Assembly (NCBI RefSeq): GCF_027580225.2
Contig: NC_073354.2
Location: 23,705,001-23,769,000 of the forward strand
Origin: Misgurnus anguillicaudatus
Lineage: Eukaryota > Chordata > Actinopteri > Cypriniformes > Cobitidae
Length of the DNA: 64,000 nt
Reading direction: 5' to 3'
The notes under the pieces are model-generated. The model saw only the letters and a program-made list of their open reading frames with translations, did no database searches and had not been told where the DNA came from. The number at the start of each line of letters is the position of its first letter. Position 1 is the stretch's first letter. Shown piece by piece: positions 22,775 through 34,995 of the stretch. Position numbers and translations under genes: made by a program.

Positions 22775-23892
22775 ATGCATACGGTACACTTAACTGGGAA
22801 ACACTTTAGCAGATTCAAAGTTGTCCTCTGATTGGAAGAATTATACAGGATTTCCAGAATACGTGTGCTTTGCAATCTTTATTGGTCCGCCAGGAAAGAA
22901 CACAAAGCTGTCTGATCGAATGTTTACATCTGGGACAATAATGTTTCATCAAGATTGAGTAAACGCTGCTTTTATAAAAGTTTGAGAGGTTTGCGGCATA
23001 AAGTCTTTAAAAGACGTCCAAGAGTTTTGCTTGAAGTAAGTATTGGAATATAAAAGAGATATTTTAACGTTTGCCATTGTTGTTATAAACTTTTAAGGTG
23101 TTCATATATGAATGATTTACTGGTTGCACACCGGTCCATTATTTTTTCACCCCTAAACATGACAAGGCACAAAGCGAAACGTGATTGGTTGCTTTATGTG
23201 TCAGGTATATAGCCTCTTGTGTGGTCCTTGGCCATTCAAAGGGGCGATATGACCAAAATTGTATATAACGATAGGATTTATTTTATATCATGACAACAAC
23301 ATGTATCACAGTAGAGTTTTTTATCTTTTAATAAGGTTTTTATGTTATTAAAATATTTAATGCCATAGAAAAATTATACAAGCATAAAAAAAGAAGATAA
23401 AAACAAACAAAACTCAAGCTCATTGAAGATAAACAGTCAGTGATGAAAAAATTATAATAAATAATAATGAGGTAGAAAAGCGATTAAGTCAAGAGCAGTG
23501 AGAGATTTTCACAAAAACATGAGTGACAGACAGGAGAAAAATTATGTAACTTCCCCTTTAAGAGCAAAGTCCAGATCCAATATATTGTTCCACATGGGTT
23601 TTCTCTTTTAGCTGTTTACTTTCTCTTAAAACCTAAATGGTCGTGTTTATGATGATACTTGCAATGATGGGAATTTTGACGCTTATGTGTATTTCAGACA
23701 TAGACTATGTCCAACATTTAGAGCTGTAAAGCGACATTGGCAAAATTACAAGCATTCCCTTCCACACAAAAATTTTATACTAAAATGGTCAAATGTGAGA
23801 GGTTAAGTGTTGTAATTCCATTTTTAACTATTAAAAACCTACAATGAAATGCATCATTTCAGCATCTCTGAGTATGTGGTCAATCGGTAAAA
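22775..23892. other. No repeat seen; weak promoter-like arrangement near 22.9-23.04 kb
   Basis: ATTGGTCC (22881), TTTTATAAAAG (22971) and a GTAAGT donor-like site (23036) stand in promoter/first-exon order, but the enclosed stretch is too short to judge. Confidence 0.25.
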
Positions 23893-24789
23893 TTAAAGGA
23901 TTAGTCAATTTTCTTAAAAAAAAAAATCCAGATAATTTACTCACCACCATGTCATCCAAAATGTTGATGTTTTTTTTGTTCAGTCGAGAAGAAATTGTTT
24001 TTTGAGGAGAACATTCCAGGATTTTTCTCATTTGAATGGACTTTAATGGACCCCAACACTTAACATTTTTAATGCAGTTTGAAGTTGCAGTTTTAAAGGA
24101 CTCAAAGGATCTCAAACGAGGCATAAGGGTCTTGTCTAGCGAAACGATTGTCATTTTTGGCAATAAAAATAAGAATATGCACTTTTGGACCACAACTTCT
24201 CTTCTTCCTCCGGCTGTGTGACACGCCAGCGCGACCTCACATAATAGTGTAATGACGTCAAAAGGTCACGGTTTACATTTATGAAACACACATTTGCGGA
24301 CCATTTTAAACAATAAATTGACACAAAGGGATTAATTAGTATCATTCGACATACAACAACGTCGGAACGGTCCTCTTTCTCCACACTTGTAAACACTGGG
24401 GCGTAGTTTCACATACGTCATCCGTGACCTCATGACGTGATGACGTATTGCGTGAGGTCACGCTAGCGCATCACAGGACCGGAGGTAGACGAGAAGTTGT
24501 TGTTTAAAAGTGCATTTTTTACTTTTCTTGCCAAAAATGCAGATCGTTTCGCTAGATAAGACCCTTATGCCTTGTTTGGGATCGTTTTGAGTCCTTTGAA
24601 ACTGCAATTTTAAACTGCATTAAAACTGTTAAGTTTTGGGGTCCATTAAAGTCCATTAAAATGAGAGAAATCCTGGAATGTTTTCCTCAAAAAAAAAATT
24701 CTTCTCGACTGAACAAAGAAAGACATCAACATTTTGGATGACATGGTGGTGATCTGGATTTTTTTTAAGAAAATGGACTAATCCTTTTA
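23893..24789. mobile_element. Long-arm TTAA element, family D, full copy
   Basis: Arms of about 350 bp begin TTAAAGGATTAGTCAATTTT and end AAAATGGACTAATCCTTTT. Mirrored blocks include CACCACCATGTCATCC, GCGAAACGAT and GTCATTACGC-type words. It is non-coding: frames on both strands are arm complements. Partial members are at 36003-36076, 40425-40740 and 48054-49899. Confidence 0.85.
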
Positions 24790-25642
24790 CTGCAGCATAA
24801 ATTAATCAGACTAAGAACAAAACAGGCACTCCAAATCAACCGGTAATCTGGTTTAACTGACTTGGACAACTTTACCCGGGCCAAGATTGACAGTTTAAAC
24901 CATTACCTATAAAAGAGAATATATTTTCTGTCATTTTTATTTAGAGATCTTATGGGGTCTATGAACTGGATTGAAAGTCTGAAATATAATCCTCTCTGAA
25001 AATTCAACATGAACAACGTGCCTTTATAACCACTAATAGTAATCTTTAAACCAGACAAAACTTGCTAAAACATTATAGTATTACACCATTTAAATGGTCT
25101 CCACTTGATCTTTTTTATAATTGCTAATAATTGAATCGCCAGAACTGGTCCTGTAGACACAAAAATAACCAAAGTTAACACTGCAATCCAAGCACTGTAT
25201 TGAATGTACAGTACCCTGTTAAGAATACTACTGAGAAGCCTGCTAAGCTTAATATAATTTAAGATTTTGGCTACAACTAAAGTGAGCTCTGAATGTAATC
25301 TGAGGTATAATAGCTTGGGTAAAATATTTGTCAGGTTGAGCAGAGTTGATTCTTGTCTTAGCTCATACATTAACTACGTTGCTCCATTGCTTTTAAAGCC
25401 CGCAGGTTTCTGGGTGGCACTGTGATCCATGATTATGTGTATTAGGTTTAATGGTCCTGAGTAACACTAAGTGAAAGAAAATTACAGTGGAGCAGTTTGT
25501 GAAAAATGACTAAAGCTGTGTCCACTGTGTAAATGGGGTTAGTGTTGAAACAACAGATAATTAAAGGACCTTAAACACCTTATAGCTGCATACCACACTA
25601 AAATTCATGTATTTAATCACACACAGCAACTTCAGAGAGATT
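24790..25642. other. No feature recognised
   Basis: AT-rich, apparently unique sequence. The 101-codon minus-strand frame at 25065-25370 is leucine/isoleucine-rich and matches no family I know. Confidence 0.4.
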
Positions 25643-25649
25643 GTATGTA

Positions 25650-25710
<61 letters not shown>
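25643..25710. repeat. (GT)n microsatellite
   Basis: GTAT repeats lead into about 30 uninterrupted GT units. The Val-Cys and Thr-His frames here are artefacts of it. Confidence 0.97.
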
Positions 25711-25712
<2 letters not shown>

Positions 25713-25848
25713 CATTATGCTGTCTGGGGATTTCAGGCTTGCATTGCAGTTTTAATGAGGCCATTGGAGCAAAGCAAACTATTCAATACTGTATGTTTTA
25801 TTGCCTTATATAGTCCATATTTACAATCATTAAAATTTAAAGGTTCAC

Positions 25849-26680
25849 TTAAAGGGATAGTTCACCCAAAAATTTAATTAATGTCATCAATGACTCACCC
25901 TCATGTCGTTCGAAACTCGTAAGATCTCCGTTCATCTTCGGAACACAGTTTAAGATGTTTTATATTCAGTCTGAGAGCTTGTTGACCCTTCCTTGAAAAT
26001 CCATATACAGCACACTGTTCATGTCCAGAAAGGCAACAAAAACATCATCAAAGTAGTCCATGTGACATCATTGGGTCAGTTAGAATGTGTTAAAGCATCA
26101 AAAATACATTTTGGTCCAAAAATAACACAAATTACGACTTTATTCAGCATTGTCTTCTTTTCCGCGTCTGTTGTGAAGTGCATGCGCGGGATGACGTGTT
26201 ATCCTCAGACATGTTTGCAAAGTTTTTTTTCAAACTTACAGCGTGCGTCTCCCCTGTAAACGAAGCCCGGCACACGAAAAAAAAAACAGCTGGGGCGCAC
26301 CAGATAACACGTCATCCGCGTCAGTGCAGTCACGTGACTTTAGTCTCCTGCATGCGCTTCACAACAGACGGAAGACAATGCTGAATAAAGTAATCATATT
26401 TTTGGTTATTTTTGGACCAAAATGTATTTTCAACGCTTCAACACATTCTAACTGACCCACTGATGTCACATGGACTACTTTGATGATGTTTTTATTACCT
26501 TTCTGGACATGGACAGTATATTGTACATAGATTTTCAATGAAGGGTCAACAAGCTCTCTGACTAAATATAAAACATTTTAAACTGTGTTACGGATGAACG
26601 GAGGTCTTACAAGTTTGGAACGACATGAGAGTGAGTCATTGATGACATTATTCTTATTTTTGGATGAACTATCACTTTAA
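25849..26680. mobile_element. Long-arm hairpin element, TTAAAGGGATAGTTC family
   Basis: Arms of about 335 bp: left TTAAAGGGATAGTTCACCC, right GGATGAACTATCACTTTAA, with mirrored blocks such as CATGTGACATCA and GAAGACAATGCTGAATAAAG. TTAA closes each end. A GC-rich core (26186-26345) carries a CACGTGACT motif. It is non-coding. Confidence 0.85.
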
Positions 26681-28247
26681 CTAAAATAGTGATCACTTGA
26701 ATGGCAGAGCAACTCAATCTCATTTATTCTCATTAATAGAAGCTTGGTGACTTCTGACGACACAAGCGACAGTGAGCGTTGGTGACAGAAAATGGGCGTG
26801 TCCAGGGACTCCACAAAAGTTTAACTTCATGCAAATGATGAGCAACTTTCGGGAGCGACTACAAGTGAGAGTGAATTCATGGTTTCCTATTAGAACAATA
26901 CACCAATCTGATATTCTCTCAAGTCATATTTACATTACATTAGATGTGCTGTCATGTACTGTGACAGTACAGCATCACAAAGACAAGCGTTTTTTAATCA
27001 CAGCCTCAGAGCTATGAGTTCCTATGGGAAAAAAGATTCCCACCATGTGTGTTTAAAGCTCTTTGCGGCACAGTGGCAAAGCTTTTATTTACAGAGCAGA
27101 GACTAATGGCCACAGCATGGCCTATCATTTCATTAGCACAAGGTGGTCTGTCAGAAACATATTACTCACCGCAGGCTCTCTCAATGCATTGTCCATAAGG
27201 AGATAAAAGAAAAAGTGAGAAAGATAGAGAATAGTGTCTTACATGTACTGGTCAGAAAGGTCGACCATTGAGCACACCAATCACATGCTTCTGAAACACA
27301 TTTTGAAGAGACTGAGGCAAAACCTAATAGTCAAAAAGCATCATGTTGGAATGGCTTTTTCACAGTGTTCAGTGAGATTTTGTCAATTTTTTAGCTCGAA
27401 TTCATCAGCAAAAACTTTTCAGCATAGAGGTCCTAAAGGTGGCCTTTCCAATTTCCTGTGACACTCTTGCATATTGTACTTCCTGTTCTGTGTGTGTCTG
27501 ACAGCAAGCATGGTTCAAAAATGAATAAAATACAGTCTTCATGTGCTAAACGCATCTAATCGAGTGGAAGCAGATTTTAACCCCTAACAGTGTGCCTCAG
27601 TGGAAACTGATACTTTAGGGTTCGGGTCTGTGGAGACCACAAAGATGAGATAAACAGAGTGATCGCTTCAGCACACTCTCTCAGATCAGCACAGCAATAT
27701 GGGACCATACAGCACATCAGTTTCTAGCCAAGACATACATCATGTCTAATAAATGCCACAGGCAGACAACGAAAAATGATGAAGATTAGTTTACTGTTTT
27801 GCCAGAACAATAAATCAGATAGCCGATTGATTCAAACAAAGGAAATCAAAGGTGTTGTTTATTTTTATTTTTTGGGTTTCATCATTCTAAGTGGCATCAT
27901 AAAGTAAGGGAAATCAGTACAATATTATATTGATTCATAATTTTATTCCTACATGATCCTGAGTTTTGGTTGAATAGATTATAATGTGCGTATCTAAAAA
28001 TCTACAGTTTTACTTTCTCACAGACTTGCTCTAAAAATATTAATGTGAAATATAAATAATCACTATATTTTGGAGTAAGTGAGAATATTGATACTGTACT
28101 GAGAGGGCAAATATCACAATATACCGAAACTATAAATCCCCACCTGTATTATAAAGCAGAGGATTTCTGAGAGGTTTACACAATAGATTCCAGTGTGAAT
28201 GTGGCCCCATTTTTTTCCATCCTGCTGCCTGCTGATCTGTCTTTCAG
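26681..28247. other. No feature recognised
   Basis: Apparently unique sequence. Short frames at 26772-27017 and 27234-27461 show no domain or splice context. Confidence 0.45.
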
Positions 28248-28370
28248 AGTCACAGTCGAAAGCTCCTCCAGGGTTACGGTACTTCCATCAACTGAAAATT
28301 CTCTAAAAGATTTCATGGCTCGGAGCATTACAGCAGAGATGATATTAACAATTATGCTCATGCATCTCTG
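28248..28370 (+). other. Candidate 123-bp host exon, function unknown
   Basis: A pyrimidine-rich tract and CTGATCTGTCTTTCAG (ending 28247) form a good acceptor, and CTCTG followed by GTGAGT (28371) forms a good donor. Between them one plus-strand frame stays open for all 41 codons: it begins after one base with VTVESSSRVTVLPSTE and ends in the hydrophobic ITAEMILTIMLMHL. The length is a multiple of three, so inclusion or skipping would keep frame. I do not recognise the protein, and an antisense frame of 61 codons is also open, so chance remains possible. It lies outside every repeat I could define. Confidence 0.25.
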
Positions 28371-28779
28371 GTGAGTTATTATAATGGCTTGTTAAGAGAG
28401 TTAAGTCTCTCCAGTACTACGGTATATGCTTCATGGACTTACTGTAAAAGCAAAAATAGTTTACAGTACTGTACATCATTAACCATTAAAGTGAAAGAGC
28501 ACAGAGCTGTTCCTGACTACAGCAGATTAAAACGGGGCACATAACTCTCATATATTACCTGCAAAGTGAACAAAATCCATGTAAACATGGATTCATTAAT
28601 AATCATTTGTGATAAAATATCCTATTATTGAACCTGAATAAAAAGCTGCAGTCTGGCACTTTTTTTGGGTTTAAAAATATCAACAACAACAAAAAAATAC
28701 ATAACCAGCCAGTGTTCAAAACTATCTGCTTGCTTTAGCTCGATTCAAAACGGTAAGCTTATAATAATGGTTCCAGTGG
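28371..28779. other. No feature recognised
   Basis: Spacer after the candidate exon; nothing further seen. Confidence 0.4.
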
Positions 28780-28965
28780 TACTGGTGGATTTCCGCGGGA
28801 AATTCGAGCACGTGTTTGCATCATTACGTCACTTCTGCACACATAAAGGAGGAGACACGGCTAGTGGGTTATATTGTGTGTAAGGAGGATGGAGGTGGAT
28901 ATTTATAGCCTTTCTCACAGCACATCTGCAGAACATCTGCAGTGCTTAATTATATAAAAAGCTGG
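28780..28965 (+). promoter_or_regulatory. Possible promoter-like cluster (E-box, ATF/CRE motifs, TATA)
   Basis: CACGTG (E-box) at 28811, TTTGCATCA (C/EBP-ATF-type) at about 28817 and TTACGTCA (CRE-type) at about 28825 lie within 25 bp. TATTTATAG and ATATAAAAAG follow 70-130 bp downstream. Motifs this short occur by chance, and no adjoining gene was identified. Confidence 0.2.
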
Positions 28966-29124
28966 TTTCAGATGCTTATTGACTGATTGCTAGCTTCTTT
29001 TTTAACAATGTTTTAATGCGTGTGTTTCTGTAAACGCGTATAAACTGACTGGCATCACGTCACATGCAAACAATAGTGCAATGTATGGAATCATATTACA
29101 GCACACACATAAAAATATCCTGTA

Positions 29125-29269
29125 GTATGGAAGGCCATTAGGGCAAAAACATGTTAAAATCACGTGTTAACGCGTAGTGCGTGTTAACGCGTAAATCACG
29201 TGTTTTAACACGTACATACGCGTTAACGCATGATTTTAACACGTTTTTTCCCTAATGGCCTTCCATACT
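29125..29269. mobile_element. Short hairpin MITE rich in GTTAACGCGT
   Basis: AGTATGGAAGGCCATTAGGG at the left is exactly mirrored by CCCTAATGGCCTTCCATACT. The interior holds several GTTAACGCG and CACGTGTT words in both orientations. Flanking TGTAG/CTGTAG may belong to the termini. Confidence 0.75.
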
Positions 29270-29274
29270 GTAGT

Positions 29275-29709
29275 GCATCCTTACTATCAAGTTAACACAC
29301 AGTAATTGCGAATGTAACTACTGTGGCTAAACTGCACAACATGTAAAGAAATACACTTCATGCGAGTAACGCGTCTTCGTTTGTAAACAATACATACGCA
29401 GACACGTATAACCTACCTGCGTGACTTGTAATAAGAGTATTACATAACAGCAAATATAAATGAAAATAAATGACTTATCTATTATTAGTCATTATCTATT
29501 ACTTATCTAATATCTAATATAATATTATCTTCCTCCAGTCGATCTTTTATTGATCTGTAAAGTTTCCCCCTAGTATACCTAAAGTATCTAACTCTTCTTT
29601 ACTTTTAATCATTGTCCAGAAATAACCGAAGATCTTACTCATGTGTGTATATAATGATTATCATCCAAATACACAGTAAAGTCTTTAAATCAGATAATGA
29701 AGTCAGACT
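29275..29709. other. No feature recognised
   Basis: AT-rich spacer before the Harbinger-like element. Confidence 0.4.
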
Positions 29710-30354
29710 GGGGTGCGTTTCCCAAACAACGACGTAACTCGTTGCTGAACGACCATAGTACAATGCATCGTTGGAGAAACGAACTACCTTGTCTCGACTG
29801 CTTTCCGAAAGCATAGTAACTTTGTCGCAAATTCGTTGTTTGAACGATGTTGGTTTAACAACATAGTTGATGATGTCACGTGGGAGGTGAAGTACTAATT
29901 AATCTGTGCAAATCGATTTAATGTCAGATTATTGCTGTAAATAACATATATTGCATCGGAAGACTGATTTTGTTACCGTGATTTAGTTATCTGTTGTTTA
30001 TTTTCAAGATATTTAATTAACACGCAAGGTCCCTCTTATGTCACTCCTCCAAGGGATTCCCCAGGGTCTTAAAGCTCGTTGGGCTGGGCACATGCACAGT
30101 TTTCAAATGCAGCGCTTTCCTTCTGTTTACAAATGTAATGACATAAAATAAAATTGTAATATATTTAGAATGATGGATATAGAAAATTACAAGGAACAAA
30201 GCTTCTAACGACAAGTGAAGATGTGTCGTTCCAACGACACAAGTTAGCGATGCAGTTTGCGAATGTTCGTTTGAACGATGGTTTTGGGAAACACCAAATT
30301 ATTGAACGATGTTAGTAACGATGGAACTTACAATGCTTTTGGGAAACGCACCCC
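29710..30354. mobile_element. Harbinger-like element (GGGGTGCGTTTCCC termini)
   Basis: GGGGTGCGTTTCCCAAA at the left and TTTGGGAAACGCACCCC at the right are exact complements; subterminal AACGA/TCGTT words recur in both halves. No convincing 3-bp duplication is visible. It is non-coding. Confidence 0.75.
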
Positions 30355-30825
30355 AGGATGACAGTATCAACAGCGATGCAGGTTATCATGTTCTCCTCAA
30401 TACATTGTGTTCATCTGCGCTGTTTCATGCCGATGTACAACCCATGTAAAGTAAAATAATTCCGCGAATAGCTGCAATTGCAGATTTCGAACAGAGATGG
30501 CGACAAAGAGAAAAAACTGCAGCTTTAACTAAACTCACTTTTAAAACTTTGTTGGTGTGTGGTGCTGCGGAGCACTTGCTACGATTTCTCTATGCTTTTA
30601 CACTGCTGTTTATGGTATTACTGCAAATTCTGTATGTAATGTAAAAATCCTGCACCACATATTTTTTCTTCTTTTAAGGGCCAGTTCCATGTAAGTCGGA
30701 AGATGGACATGTCTAGTTTAATGAGACGCCTGTTATATATCATATTAATTGACAAAACGTCCAATAGTAAACAAAAGTAAAACATTGGCAAATAACACAT
30801 ATATTTCATTCTGTATCCTGTTTAT
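30355..30825. other. No feature recognised
   Basis: Apparently unique spacer; no paired ends. Confidence 0.4.
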
Positions 30826-31065
30826 TTAAAGGTGCAGTGTGTAAAATTTAGCAGCATCTAGTGGTGAGGTTGTGAATTGCAACCAACGGCTCAGTCGACT
30901 GCTTACCCCTCGCTTTTGGAACACATAGAGAAGCTATTGTAGCCACCACTGGACAAACATGTCATCAGAGACAACTTAAAAAAAAAAGTTTGTCCGTTAA
31001 GGGCTTCTGTAGAAACATGGCGGCCCAAAATGGCGACTTCCATGTAAGGGGACCCTCGTTGTATG

Positions 31066-31443
31066 TAGGGCTGTGTATCGGCAACAATTTCCCGATACGA
31101 TACGTATCCCGATACAAGGGACCCGATACGATACGCATCACGATACAAGACTATTTTGAATTACATTTTGGTTCAGAATTTAGTAACATTATTATTATTC
31201 GAATTATCTGTTTATTGTACATTGAATAAGCAGTGTTGTAACAGTTGTGTTTTTGCCATTTTATTTATTAGCTTTTGGGGTAACTCATAGAAATACTTAT
31301 GTTTTTTTAAAAGCAGTTTTACTGATAGTGTCTTAGCCTACTCTAGGCATTTGTCTCTCATTTAAGTATTATATATATATGAATATATCTATAAACATGC
31401 AGTTTGAGTTAATACTATTTAATAGAAATCAGATTATTAATGT

Positions 31444-31490
<47 letters not shown>

Positions 31491-31735
31491 CGAGCGCAAG
31501 TTATGCAGACACGTGCGCCAGCGAGACAGACGAGACGCGCAAAATGAAAGTATACCCCGCTATCTTTTACTCTACGTACTCCGCGGGACACATGCGTCCT
31601 TTCCATATGGATCACATATCAACAGCGATTCGTAGCGTTACTTTCAAAAGTGCATTCGAATCGATACGGAAGGTGCTGTATCGTCAGGCGTCCATAACGA
31701 TGTATCATCGTATCGATATTTTGAACACAGCACTA
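31066..31735. mobile_element. hAT-like non-autonomous element with 8-bp TSD
   Basis: Ends TAGGGCTGTGTATCGG and AACACAGCACTA form a short imperfect inverted repeat. GTTGTATG flanks it on both sides (31058-31065 and 31736-31743), and the host repeat needs only one copy, so this is a true 8-bp duplication as in hAT transposition. Subterminal GATACGATAC/CGATACGG words occur near both ends. A GA microsatellite lies inside. The 123-codon frame is driven by that microsatellite. Confidence 0.85.
31446..31487. repeat. (AG)n microsatellite
   Basis: About 21 uninterrupted AG units inside the hAT-like element. Confidence 0.97.
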
Positions 31736-31929
31736 GTTGTATGTAGATAAAAACGTCTCATTCAAAGGTAATAAACACATAATGGTTCATTATAAAAAGG
31801 TCTTTATACACCCCTGATAATATAGTTTTATATATTATTTTGCATTTCTGTCAAAAGATCCTTCTAAAAATTACACACTGCACCTTTAATAACTTTTCCA
31901 TTTTCTGTGTTTTCTGTATATTTCATTCA

Positions 31930-31995
31930 CAGTTGCTTTGAAAAATGGCAACATTGTAAAAAAGCACTATGTAAATAAATTCGACTTGACTTAAA
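31930..31995 (+). repeat. Retroelement 3' tail fragment
   Basis: GTTGCTTTGAAAAATGGCAA, then AGCACTATGTAAATAAAT and the short tail TCGACTTGACTT, resembles the LINE/SINE 3' tail at 41008-41069. No body is attached. Confidence 0.5.
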
Positions 31996-31997
31996 AT

Positions 31998-32221
31998 TTA
32001 AGGTGCCCTGTGTAGATTTTAAAGGCATCTAGCGTCAACTTTATAGAGCAGTTAGTTTTTCAGGACATGGTGGCACTATATGTAGATAAAAATGTCTAAA
32101 GTAATAAAAACAAAATGGTTCCTTATGTAAGGTCTTTATACACCACCGAAAACATAGTTATGTATATAATATTGCATTTCTGTCAAGAGATCCTCCAAAT
32201 ATGTAAACATTGCACCTTTAA
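31998..32221. mobile_element. TTAA MITE, family A copy 4 (internally deleted)
   Basis: TTAAGGTGCCCTGTGTAGA at the left and GTAAACATTGCACCTTTAA at the right enclose a shortened interior that keeps TATGTAGATAAAAATGTC and CTGTCAAGAGATCCT. It is about 160 bp shorter than copy 1. Confidence 0.75.
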
Positions 32222-33422
32222 GAGAGTCACTTTGGTCACAGTTGTCACTCTTGTTCATTTGCAAACTGTAAGCACAACTGACAACTGTATTCTGCTGCAA
32301 TCTTAGTACAACCAGCCAGTCTGCAAATTAACAAGGATATGTAAAACGACACGCCGAGGTGTGAGGAATTGTGGGAAGTCTAATTCATTAGTGGTGATGT
32401 TAAATAGCTCTGCTGCTCCCCTATGTCTGCTGGCGTACACAAACACACAAATAAACTCGCTCCTGCAAAAGACTGCAGACAGGCTGTGAGTGCTGGGGAA
32501 TATTAAAGCAGACATTATGTGAATGTATAATTGACAGTGAGGTGAGAAAAGTCAGTATGCCAGTGTAGATTGGGGAGTACACGTGTCAGTATGAGGTTGG
32601 CACCAAGGGCGTGGGAGGGCAGATTGTCTTGAACAGGAACACACGAGAGAGGAATGGCTAAGCAGTCCATAATTATTTCTAAATCAATATTATGACAACA
32701 GGGAAGAGGAACGCACGGTCAAATCCCAGCCTGCGAGATTTCAGTCAGCCTTAGTCCTTTGAACATCTTTAAACAGTGCTTTCTTTCTCTCTATCTCTCT
32801 AGTATGATTGATTACAGTGATACTTCATGTGTGCAGAGATTGTTTGGAGATGCTGGAGAGGAAACAAGTATTGATCAGACATCTTAATGCCTCCACCTTT
32901 TGTGTTGTGATCATTGCAAAGCCCACTTTAAATACACATAAGGCTTATTACACGCAATCTTGGCTTATTTTATCAATAATACATCTGCTGAATCCCATAC
33001 TTAGAGAGGACTTAACAATGAAAATCCTCACTAGAGGAGATGTTCTGACGAACCTGCATGTGAGCCTCGGGTCAATAGGAAACAGAAGAAACATCTATGG
33101 GAGATGGTCCAATCTCATACAGGCTAATTATGTCTGATAACTCATTTTTCAGGTCTGGCTCTCTCCTATCTCCTCACCCCAGGGGTGCACCCTAAACCTT
33201 GGTGCCTGCTGATGATAGCTGGTGTGATGATAGACTTATTTTTATAATCTGATCTGCCAGATGACTTAATTTATCCATTTACATCCACCGAATCACAGTG
33301 CTCATACAGTAACCCAGGACACTATATTAGTATGGCTATATCATTGTTTTCATGACAGGCTATGGAAAATTCACGTCCATTTAACTCAATGTTGACACTA
33401 TTAGATTTGAAGAATAAATAAT
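32222..33422. other. No feature recognised
   Basis: Apparently unique sequence. The 109-codon frame at 32808-33137 has no recognisable motif and no splice-like flanks that I trust. Confidence 0.4.
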
Positions 33423-34995
33423 TTAAAGTGCCCATATTATGAAAAACTCACTTTTTGGGGGTTTTGGGGGGTTCATTTGTGTCTCTGATGCTTCCACACG
33501 CATATAAACTTGGAAAAAAATCCATCCATGCTGTTTTGAGTGAGATACAGGTTTCTGAATGTCCTCTGCCTTGGGTCTCAGATTGCACGATTTCAAACTC
33601 AGCTCCGAAGTGACGTAACTAGCATTGTCGTCACATTCTGTTTGAATTTTCCCGCCCACCACCCCACTCGCAGGTCTCCACCCACCAGGTAGCTAGAGAG
33701 CACAGAGCGGTCACTTCGCTGATATCCTCTATGCTGTTATCATGTCTCACAGAAATAACAGCGCTATTTGGATATTATGGAATATATTCCCGCCTACTTT
33801 TAAAAACAAAATTTTAACGCGTGTTTATTGGAACCTAAAGTGTAGTCTCATATACAGTTTGTTACGATGTCCTCAGATTGTAGGCAATAAGAGGTTCATG
33901 CGAAATCTGATGTAAACAACAGACCATATATCGATATTTCACGGATAATACGCATTTGTGGACAAAAATGATCATTAGACGGTTATCATGGATTATTCAC
34001 ACATCAGAAACAGACTTGATTCGATTCGCGATCGTTAAATCAACACAAAAGGTAAGATGTCACGTTATATTTTGCATGTTGTCATCTTCTGTTACAAAAT
34101 ACTACATTTACGATGCTAGAGCATCTGTATATCAAAACAGAGACCATGCACTGATGCTAAACCCGTAAATTATACCTTTTAAATGTATAGTGTTAATGTT
34201 ATTGTTTGTAGACAGTACGCTATATAGATATTTTTTGCAGGCTAGATAGTTTGCAGCGTAGTTTCGAAAGTTAAAAAAAATATTTAACGGCTTTATTTTA
34301 CAATTCTACATGAACTAAGTAATAGTGCTTTGCCAAACTAAAAGTGTTTTGCCAAACTAACTGAGACCGGGCCTTACCGACCCGGCTTTTCTGACGAGGC
34401 TAACGTACCCCCGAGTCTCTTATCACTTTCCCAAGATACGGTCGGACCTCCCGCTAGCTTCTAGCAATTTGCACGCAGTCCACAAGCAGTATATATCCCC
34501 TCGCCGCGTCTTAATTTCTGTAATTTGCGAAAATAATGCGTTTGAAAATGTTTTATAGCAGGAATATGTTAGCATTGTCCAGGGAAAACGAGTGTATTGT
34601 TGAGACTGCTACATCACAATTTACTCTGGAATCATTATGTGTCATGAGTTTCTTCTCCTGGAGTGTACTTATTAGTGATACGTTTTTGCTTGATTTGTCT
34701 GTTGGCAACATAAACCGTTAATAATAATATATAAAAACAACACAGTATGGTCTGTACTGCTCACGATACCACTGAGCACGCGCACATGACGTTAGTAGTG
34801 GGGTGTGGCCAAAGGAGGAGCAGCTCATAAATATGTAATGACCACCTCAAAACGGCACAATCTGAAATGCACTGAAACAGAGGCTACTAGAGATGGGTAA
34901 CAATCTTTTCCTACAAGCTATTTCGAGCAAACAACGTTTGGAACTCATACACCTATTTAACTTGTGGAAAAGCAGTCATAAGATGGGCACTTTAA
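33423..34995. mobile_element. 1.57-kb TTAA element (AAGTGCCCAT termini)
   Basis: Left TTAAAGTGCCCATATTATG and right CATAAGATGGGCACTTTAA are inverted and closed by TTAA. The interior has no long frame; an ATG frame at about 33741 runs 57 codons without a known domain. A GC-rich segment near 34370-34500 precedes TATATATCCCC and looks promoter-like, as would be expected in a decayed autonomous element. Confidence 0.75.

Larger units (their letters stand above)
30826..31889. mobile_element. TTAA MITE, family A copy 3, split by an hAT-like element
   Basis: Left TTAAAGGTGCAGTGTGTAA and right TTACACACTGCACCTTTAA are complementary and closed by TTAA. The interior matches copy 1 until GTTGTATG at 31058, where a 670-bp element intervenes, and resumes at 31736. 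Without the insert the copy is about 385 bp, the same size as copy 1. Confidence 0.85.

Noticed and set aside
23831..24193. 120-codon minus-strand frame
   Set aside because: It lies in the arm of a long inverted-repeat element; the opposite arm gives similar frames on the other strand.
25065..25370. 101-codon hydrophobic minus-strand frame, considered as a membrane protein
   Set aside because: Leu/Ile richness follows from AT-rich DNA; no family resemblance, no splice sites and no promoter.
25561..25813. Open frames of repeated Val-Cys and Thr-His on opposite strands
   Set aside because: They are translations of the (GT)n microsatellite at 25643-25710.
31379..31750. 123-codon frame on the plus strand
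   Set aside because: It is created by the (AG)n run and lies inside an hAT-like non-autonomous element; no domain is visible.
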